Source of the DNA: Roseateles sp. SL47
GTDB taxonomy: Bacteria; Pseudomonadota; Gammaproteobacteria; Burkholderiales; Burkholderiaceae_C
Length of the DNA stretch: 64,000 bases
Direction: 5' to 3'
NCBI RefSeq assembly: GCF_026625885.1
Contig: NZ_CP113068.1
Coordinates: 5,270,001-5,334,000, forward strand
Part shown: in pieces, positions 58,498-64,000 of the stretch
Position numbering within the stretch: the stretch's first letter is position 1
Layout: the number at the start of each line of letters is the position of its first letter
The notes under the pieces: model-generated
What the model was told of the DNA's origin: nothing
The model's database searches: none
The model's input: the letters and a program-made list of their open reading frames with translations, nothing else
Made by a program: the position numbers and the translations under genes

Positions 58498-59688
58498 ATG
58501 TCCGACCTGCCCGCCGTGCCGATCTCTGCCCCGAAATCCACCTGGAGCCCGTTGTGGACCGCAGTCACCGCACTGGCGCTGACCGTGCCGGTGTTGGGGA
58601 TATCGGCCCAGGCGGCCGATGGCGCGAATCCAGCGGGGGGCGCTCATGGGGGCGCCAGCGCGAGCCCTGGCGCAAGCACCAGCACCAGCACCAGCGAGCC
58701 GGCCGCCAACCCAAGCAAGCCGCACGATCCCGTCAAGGCCGCCAAGGCCGCCCCGGCCCATGCACCGGTGCCCGCCGCGAGTGCCGCTACCCAGCCCCAG
58801 CCCACCAGCGCCGACATCATCGCCACCGCCCCCGCCACCGCCTGGCGCGAGGTGGACCCGGACAGCCTGCTGATCATGACCCTGCCCCAGGGCGAGGCCT
58901 ATATCGAGCTGGCACCGCGTTTCGCGCCCCGCCATGTGGACAACATCCGCGCCCTGGCCCGCGGCGGCTACTGGGACGGACTGGCCATCCTGCGGGTGCA
59001 GGACAACTACGTCACCCAATGGGGCGACCCGGATGCGGATGATGAGGACACCGGCACCAAGGGCAAGGCCCGGCCTTTCCCAACCGGCGCCGCCCCCCAC
59101 CTGCCTGCCGAATTCGACGTCCCGCTCAAGGGCCTGCCCCTGAACGTCCTGCCGGATGTGGACGGCTGGGCGCCCCAGGCCGGCCATGTGGACGGCTTTC
59201 CGGTGGCCGCCGACCCGAAGACCGGACGTGCCTGGATGGCCCACTGTTATGCCACCGTCGGCGCCGGCCGAGGCAACGATGTGGACTCCAGCACCGGGGC
59301 CGAGTTGTATGTGGTGATCGGCCATGCCCCCCGCGGGCTGGACCTCAACATCACCGTGGTGGGCCGTGTCCTGCGGGGCATGGAAGATCTGTCCTCGCTG
59401 CCGCGCGGCACCGGCCGCCTGGGGTTTTATGACAAGCCCGAGCAGCGCCAGACCATCACCCGCATCACGCTGGCCTCCGCCCTGCCGGCGGACCAGCGCC
59501 CACAGCTGCAGGTGCTGCGCACCGACACCCCCACCTGGCAGGCGCTGCTCCATGCGCGCCGCCACCGTGGGGGCTGGTTTGTGCACAGCCCGGAGCACAC
59601 CGAGATCTGCTCGGCAGCGGCCCCCGTCCGGAACAAGCCGACCGATGTGAAGCTGGAGAAGATCGTGTCGCCAGAGAGCCGGCGTTGA
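58498..59688 (+). CDS. Secreted cyclophilin-type peptidyl-prolyl isomerase
   Basis: A 396-residue protein. A signal or membrane segment ([20 protein letters not shown]) is followed by a low-complexity Ala/Ser/Pro linker (about 40-110), then a cyclophilin-like domain with [40 protein letters not shown] and [13 protein letters not shown] strand. It helps fold periplasmic proteins. The ATG at 58498 is preferred; the frame is open far upstream, but only as antisense of dnaE. Confidence 0.88.
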   Translation: MSDLPAVPISAPKSTWSPLWTAVTALALTVPVLGISAQAADGANPAGGAHGGASASPGASTSTSTSEPAANPSKPHDPVKAAKAAPAHAPVPAASAATQPQPTSADIIATAPATAWREVDPDSLLIMTLPQGEAYIELAPRFAPRHVDNIRALARGGYWDGLAILRVQDNYVTQWGDPDADDEDTGTKGKARPFPTGAAPHLPAEFDVPLKGLPLNVLPDVDGWAPQAGHVDGFPVAADPKTGRAWMAHCYATVGAGRGNDVDSSTGAELYVVIGHAPRGLDLNITVVGRVLRGMEDLSSLPRGTGRLGFYDKPEQRQTITRITLASALPADQRPQLQVLRTDTPTWQALLHARRHRGGWFVHSPEHTEICSAAAPVRNKPTDVKLEKIVSPESRR

Positions 59689-59851
59689 CGAGCTGGTCCG
59701 CATACAGAGGGTAGGCCGGTCAACGAACCTTGACCGGGATCGGCCTCCACTGACGCGCATGCCTGAACTGCTGACAGCGAGTGGCCCGGTCCACCACCTA
59801 CAATCGCCCGTCCTGCACCGTATCCACGGGCCTTGTGCCCGGTTTGCCGAC

Positions 59852-60628
59852 GTGAACCCATCCGGCTCGTCCATTCTCAACATCTCCTGCTACCTGTTCG
59901 TCGGCATCGACGACCCTCACGCGCTGCGCGAGCGCCTGCACGAGCACGCGGCTCAGTTGGGCCTCAAGGGCACCGTGCTGATTGCCGAGGAAGGCATCAA
60001 CCTCTTTCTGGCGGGCCCGGCGGCCGACGTCAACGCCTGGGTGGAGGCCCTGCGCGCCGACCCACGCTTCGCCACGCTGGCCCCCAAGGAAAGCTGGAGC
60101 ACCGAAGTGCCCTTCCGCAAGCTGCTGGTGAAGGTGAAGCCGGAGATCATCCGCATGAATCATCCGACCATCCGGCCGGACCGCAGCCCCCGCGCCCCTG
60201 CGCTGCCGGCGGCCACACTCAAGCGCTGGCTGGACCAGGGCCATGACGACAACGGTCGCCCGGTGGTCACGCTGGACACCCGCAATGGCTTCGAAGTGGA
60301 TGTGGGCGCCTTTAACAAGGCCATCGACTGGCGCATCACCAAGTTCAGCGAATTCCCCGAAGCGGTGAAGACGCACCGCGCGGAACTGGAAGGCAAAACG
60401 GTGGTGAGCTACTGCACGGGTGGCATCCGCTGTGAAAAGGCGGCGCTCTACCTGGCTCAACAGAACCTGGGGGGCCCGGTCTATCAGCTCGAAGGCGGCA
60501 TCCTGAAGTATTTCGAGGAAGTGGGCGGGGACCACTATCACGGCGACTGCTTTGTCTTTGACGAGCGCCGTGCGGTGGACCCCGGTCTGGCGCCCTCGCC
60601 CCACAACGAAGCGCTGGATCGTCACTGA
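59852..60628 (+). CDS. trhO: tRNA uridine(34) hydroxylase, rhodanese domain
   Basis: A 258-residue protein with an N-terminal acylphosphatase-like part (SCYLFVGIDDPHALRERLHE, LKGTVLIAEEGINLFLAGPA) and a rhodanese domain whose active Cys188 lies in VSYCTGGIRCEKAALYLAQQ. This matches TrhO (YceA), which hydroxylates U34 of tRNA. The start GTG at 59852 fits the family; an open ATG 93 bases upstream gives an unmatched extension. Confidence 0.92.
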   Translation: MNPSGSSILNISCYLFVGIDDPHALRERLHEHAAQLGLKGTVLIAEEGINLFLAGPAADVNAWVEALRADPRFATLAPKESWSTEVPFRKLLVKVKPEIIRMNHPTIRPDRSPRAPALPAATLKRWLDQGHDDNGRPVVTLDTRNGFEVDVGAFNKAIDWRITKFSEFPEAVKTHRAELEGKTVVSYCTGGIRCEKAALYLAQQNLGGPVYQLEGGILKYFEEVGGDHYHGDCFVFDERRAVDPGLAPSPHNEALDRH

Positions 60629-60702
60629 GCCGCGCCGTACCACGGTGACGACCAGCGGCATCGGCATTCTGAGCAGCATCCCCAGTGGCCCTCCACAGCG
60701 GC

Positions 60703-61677
60703 ATGAGCGAACGCCCCACCCTCCTGGCCCGGCTGATGAAGCTGCTGGGCTTTCTGGTGCTGGCCACGGCCCTGCTGGCCATGGCCTTCCATGCGCCGGA
60801 CCGTCCGCTGGAAAGCCTGCTCAGCCGTTGGGCGGAAGCGCCTTCCGACTTCATCGAACTACCGATGGCCGGCGGCCAGATCCAGTTGGTACATCTGCGC
60901 GACGAAGGGCCCCGTGACGATGCGGCGCCGATCGTGCTGCTGCACGGCACCGCCGCCAGCCTGCACACCTGGGCCGGCTGGGTGTCCGAATTAAAGACCG
61001 AACGTCGGGTCATCACGCTGGACCTGCCTGGATTCGGCCTCACCGGCCCCTCGGTGGTGGGGGATTACAGCGACGAAGCCTACGACCGCTTTCTGAAGGC
61101 CTTCCTGGCGCACCTCAAGCTCCAGCGGGTGGTGCTGGGCGGCAATTCGCTGGGAGGGGGAATTGCCTGGGGATACGCTGCACGCCATCCGGAGCAGGTG
61201 GCCGCCCTGGTGCTGGTGGATGCCGGCAATCTGGCGGTGGCCAGTGCGTCGGTGCCGGCCGGTTTCCGTGTGCCGCAATCGGCCGTGCTGCGCGCGTTGG
61301 CCCGCAATTTTCTGCCGCGACCGTTGGTGGAACGCAGCATCAAGGCGGTGTATGGGGACCCTTCCAAAGTCAGTGCCGCCCTCGTGGACCGCTATTTCGA
61401 GCTGACCTTGCGCGAGGGCAACCGCGAAGCCCTGGCGCAGCGACTGGCCCAGCGCACCCCCGGCCGTTTTGCGGATTTGCTGCCCCGCATCCAGGCGCCA
61501 ACCCTGATTCTGTGGGGCGGCCAGGACCGGCTCATCCCGCCGGAAGCGGGGCGGATCTTCCAGCAGCAGATCCCTCGCAGCCGCCTGGAACTCTTCCCTT
61601 CGCTGGGTCATGTCCCCCAGGAGGAGGACCCCTTGTCCACCGTGCGCCCGGTCCAGGCGTTTTTGCACTCGCTATAA
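60703..61677 (+). CDS. Alpha/beta hydrolase
   Basis: A 324-residue hydrolase. An N-terminal helix (LLGFLVLATALLAMAFHAPD) suggests membrane attachment. The catalytic set is visible: oxyanion VLLHGTAASLHTW, nucleophile Ser in VLGGNSLGGGIAW, Asp in WGGQDRLIP, and His in SLGHVPQEE. The substrate cannot be told from sequence. It is followed closely by the transporter genes but without overlap. Confidence 0.9.
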   Translation: MSERPTLLARLMKLLGFLVLATALLAMAFHAPDRPLESLLSRWAEAPSDFIELPMAGGQIQLVHLRDEGPRDDAAPIVLLHGTAASLHTWAGWVSELKTERRVITLDLPGFGLTGPSVVGDYSDEAYDRFLKAFLAHLKLQRVVLGGNSLGGGIAWGYAARHPEQVAALVLVDAGNLAVASASVPAGFRVPQSAVLRALARNFLPRPLVERSIKAVYGDPSKVSAALVDRYFELTLREGNREALAQRLAQRTPGRFADLLPRIQAPTLILWGGQDRLIPPEAGRIFQQQIPRSRLELFPSLGHVPQEEDPLSTVRPVQAFLHSL

Positions 61678-61745
61678 CCCTGATGGTTGCGCGTCATGCC
61701 GCATTGCAACATCGGCCTTTCTGAATCCCCCACAAAGGAAACTTC

Positions 61746-62540
61746 ATGCAACGTCGCTTTCTGATTGCCCGCGCTGCCCTGGTGGCGGCTGCCGTGCTGG
61801 CCACCGCCGGCGCCCAGGCCCAGGCTCCCGAATGGAAGAAGATCCGCATCGGTGTGGAAGGCGCCTACCCTCCCTTCTCTGAAGTGGGCGCGGACGGCAA
61901 GCTCAAGGGCTTCGAGATCGACCTGGCCTATGCCCTGTGCGCCCAGATCAAGGCCGAATGCACCCTGGTGCAGCAGGACTTCGACGGCCTGATTCCGGCC
62001 CTGCAGTCCCGCAAGGTGGATGCCATCATTGCTTCCATGTCCATCACGGACGAACGCAAGAAGGTCATCGCCTTCTCCAACCCCTACTACAGCGTGCCCG
62101 CCCGCTTCGCGGCCAAGGCTGGCGCCAAGTTCGACTTCTCCCCCGCCGGCCTGAAGGGCAAGAAGATCGGTGTGCAGCGCGCCACCATCCATGAGAAGTT
62201 TGTGGATGCCACGTTCAAGCAGAGCGACATTGTTCGCTACGCCACACAAGACCAGGCCTTCCTGGACCTGAAGTCCGGCCGTGTGGACCTGACGCTGGCC
62301 GACATGGTGGCCACGGACATGGGCTTCATCCAGACGCCGGCCGGCAAGGGGTATGAAATGGTCGGCCCGGAATACAACGATCCGAAGTACTTTGGCGTTG
62401 GGGTCGGGGTGGGCCTGCGCAAGCAGGACGAAAAGACCCTGGCCAAAAAGTTCAATGACGGCATTGCCGCCCTGAAGACCAGCGGTGAATTCAAAAAACT
62501 GAACGACAAGTACTTCAAGTACGACATCTCGGTGAAGTAA
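61746..62540 (+). CDS. Amino-acid ABC transporter, periplasmic binding protein
   Basis: A 264-residue solute-binding protein with a signal peptide (MQRRFLIARAALVAAAVLAT, cleavage near AQA). The mature part has KIRIGVEGAYPPFSEVGADG, GFEIDLAYALCAQIKAECTL and DAIIASMSITDERKKVIAFS, typical of lysine/arginine/ornithine or histidine binding proteins (HisJ/ArgT type). The substrate is probably a basic amino acid, by homology style only. AAAGGAAACTTC lies before the ATG. Confidence 0.92.
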   Translation: MQRRFLIARAALVAAAVLATAGAQAQAPEWKKIRIGVEGAYPPFSEVGADGKLKGFEIDLAYALCAQIKAECTLVQQDFDGLIPALQSRKVDAIIASMSITDERKKVIAFSNPYYSVPARFAAKAGAKFDFSPAGLKGKKIGVQRATIHEKFVDATFKQSDIVRYATQDQAFLDLKSGRVDLTLADMVATDMGFIQTPAGKGYEMVGPEYNDPKYFGVGVGVGLRKQDEKTLAKKFNDGIAALKTSGEFKKLNDKYFKYDISVK

Positions 62541-62615
62541 CCCCTCCCCGGCAGCGCCTGGGCCGGCCCATTGCCGGCTCAGGCCTGAGGGGCGGGTCTG
62601 GATGGAAAGACGTTG

Positions 62616-63308
62616 ATGAATCTGCATGGGTATCTGCCCAGCCTGCTTGAAGGCTCCTTGCTGACCCTGGCCGTGGCCTTGAGTTCCATGGCGCTGGCCA
62701 TGCTGCTGGGCCTGATCGGCGCCCTGGCCAAACTGTCGCGCTGGCGCCCTGCCCAGTGGCTGGCCACGGTTTACACCACGCTGATTCGCGGCGTGCCGGA
62801 CCTGCTGCTGATGCTGCTGATCTTCTTCGGCGGCCAGGTCTTGGTGAACACCCTGGCGCTGTCGCTGGGCCATGAGGACTACATCGACATCAACCCGTTT
62901 GTGGCCGGGGTGCTGACCATCGGTTTCATCTTCGGCGCCTATCTGACGGAAGCCTTCCGGGGCGCCTTCCTGGCGGTGCCCCCCGGGCAGCGGGAGGCGG
63001 GGCTGGCGTATGGGATGTCGCCACGCCAGGTGGCCTGGCGCATTACGTTCCCCCAGATGTTCCGGCATGCGTTGCCGGGGCTTTCCAACAACTGGCTGGT
63101 GCTGATCAAGAGCACCGCCATCGTCTCGGTGATCGGCCTGCATGATCTGATGACCCGTGGCATGCAGGCGGCGGGCAGCACCCGCGAGCCGTTTGTGTTC
63201 TACAGCGCGGTGGCGCTCATCTATCTGGCCTTCACCACCCTCTCCGAACTGCTGTTCAGCCATCTGAACAAGCGGCTGTCCATCGGCGTGCGGCGCCAGT
63301 CGCTATGA
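62616..63308 (+). CDS. Amino-acid ABC transporter permease (HisQ type)
   Basis: A 230-residue permease with about five membrane helices. It starts MNLHGYLPSLLEGSLLTLAV and has the EAA-loop for ATPase contact in EAGLAYGMSPRQVAWRITFP. It pairs with the following permease. The ATG at 62616 is preferred to a TTG one codon earlier. Confidence 0.92.
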   Translation: MNLHGYLPSLLEGSLLTLAVALSSMALAMLLGLIGALAKLSRWRPAQWLATVYTTLIRGVPDLLLMLLIFFGGQVLVNTLALSLGHEDYIDINPFVAGVLTIGFIFGAYLTEAFRGAFLAVPPGQREAGLAYGMSPRQVAWRITFPQMFRHALPGLSNNWLVLIKSTAIVSVIGLHDLMTRGMQAAGSTREPFVFYSAVALIYLAFTTLSELLFSHLNKRLSIGVRRQSL

Positions 63309-63452
63309 CACGCTGGTGACTGCCGATGGAATCGCAGCCCTGCCGCACTGATACGCCGGTGGGCCGCTCCATGGGTGGCCCCGCCTGTTGCTTCCTCTGT
63401 TGCCCTTTCCGGGTGGCAGTTCCGTCAAACGCCGCCCTCTGACCCGCCGCCC

Positions 63453-64000
63453 ATGAATCTGGACGCCATTCTTGAGAACTTCCCTCGGTATCTGGAGGGA
63501 GCGCTGGCCACTGCCGAACTGCTGGGCATCTCACTGCTCATCGGGCTGGCGCTGGCCATTCCGCTGGCCGTGCTGCGCACGCTGCCGATGCCGTGGGTCT
63601 CCCGCCCGATCTGGGTCTACACCTACATCTTCCGCGGCACCCCGATGCTGGTGCAGCTCTTCCTGATTTACTACGGGCTGGGCCAGTTCGAATGGATGCA
63701 GCAGAGCGCCCTGTGGCCGCTGTTCAGCTCCGCCTGGTTCTGCGCCTGCCTGACCTTTGTACTGAACACCTGCGCCTACACCACCGAAATCATTGCCGGC
63801 TCCATCCGCGCATTGCCTTATGGAGAAATCGAAGCGGCCAAGGCGCTGGGCATGACCCGCTGGGTGATGCTGCGCCGCATTGTGCTGCCCTCGGCCCTGC
63901 GGCGTTCGCTGCCGGCCTACAGCAACGAAGTGATCTTCATGCTGCACGGCACGTCATTGGCCAGCGTGGTCACCATCATGGATCTCACCGGCGCTGCGCG
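63453..64000 (+). CDS. Amino-acid ABC transporter permease (HisM type), 3' end outside window
   Basis: The first 182 codons of the second permease are present. MNLDAILENFPRYLEGALAT, YIFRGTPMLVQLFLIYYGLG and the EAA-loop EIEAAKALGMTRWVMLRRIV identify it. It forms a heterodimer with the preceding permease. The gene is cut by the right edge, and the ATPase gene is expected further right. Confidence 0.92.
   Translation, partial: MNLDAILENFPRYLEGALATAELLGISLLIGLALAIPLAVLRTLPMPWVSRPIWVYTYIFRGTPMLVQLFLIYYGLGQFEWMQQSALWPLFSSAWFCACLTFVLNTCAYTTEIIAGSIRALPYGEIEAAKALGMTRWVMLRRIVLPSALRRSLPAYSNEVIFMLHGTSLASVVTIMDLTGAA

Noticed and set aside
1..64000. CRISPR arrays or insertion sequences
   Set aside because: No regularly spaced direct repeats with unique spacers and no transposase gene were found in either strand. 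The leader repeats in the prophage are irregularly spaced and precede genes.

Overview
The window is high-GC DNA from a betaproteobacterium of the order Burkholderiales. Gene order (ompA-gyrA-serC-pheA-tyrA-aroA/cmk-rpsA-ihfB-lapA-lapB, and ubiG-gph-tmRNA), the AroA-Cmk fusion and the tmRNA tag ANDSTFALAA suggest a Roseateles/Mitsuaria/Comamonadaceae-like genome. The genus call is inference from gene order and sequence style; no search was run.

Positions 1 to about 27.4 kb are the right part of a lambda-type prophage whose left end lies outside the window. Reading leftwards on the minus strand are small and large terminase, two tail-fibre-like small proteins, a gpW-type connector, portal, S49 protease with a nested scaffold start, decoration protein and the truncated major capsid gene. 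Between 7.3 and 9.65 kb, on the plus strand, is an island of six small accessory genes. Five of its intergenic leaders carry one conserved hairpin element, and a sixth copy lies 15 kb away in front of the integrase operon. Next come two tandem orphan ParB-domain DNA methyltransferases, then a replication/recombination block: DUF6362 protein, RuvC-like resolvase, P4-type primase-helicase, HTH protein, Cas4-like nuclease, DUF6511 protein, a possible ssDNA-binding partner, RecA-like ATPase and BRO antirepressor. From 20.7 to 24.3 kb is a control module: XRE repressor, ImmA/IrrE protease and two large proteins of unknown function. The right edge (24.4 to 27.3 kb, plus strand) holds a DUF2924 protein, a large serine recombinase and two paralogous small proteins, then a terminator.

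The prophage abuts the host tmRNA gene (ssrA, minus strand, 27602-27975), which keeps its own terminator. To the right is core chromosome: gph, ubiG and an OmpA-family porin on minus; then gyrA, a DUF2059-like exported protein, serC, pheA, tyrA, the aroA-cmk fusion, rpsA, ihfB, lapA and lapB on plus. This run supplies serine and aromatic amino acids, CMP phosphorylation, translation, nucleoid structure and LPS control.

From 43.7 to 50 kb are envelope genes: three glycosyltransferases, UDP-galactopyranose mutase and an MsbA-type ABC exporter. They are followed by a lipoprotein-type intradiol dioxygenase and an OmpR/EnvZ-like two-component pair whose kinase has a collagen-like sensor segment. 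The last part holds a patatin phospholipase, dnaE, a secreted cyclophilin, a TrhO-type tRNA hydroxylase, an alpha/beta hydrolase and a polar amino-acid ABC transporter cut by the right edge.

The two observations most worth following are the six-copy structured leader shared by the prophage accessory genes, and the XRE-ImmA module. In the latter, a dyad overlapping the repressor promoter recurs in front of the two unknown genes.
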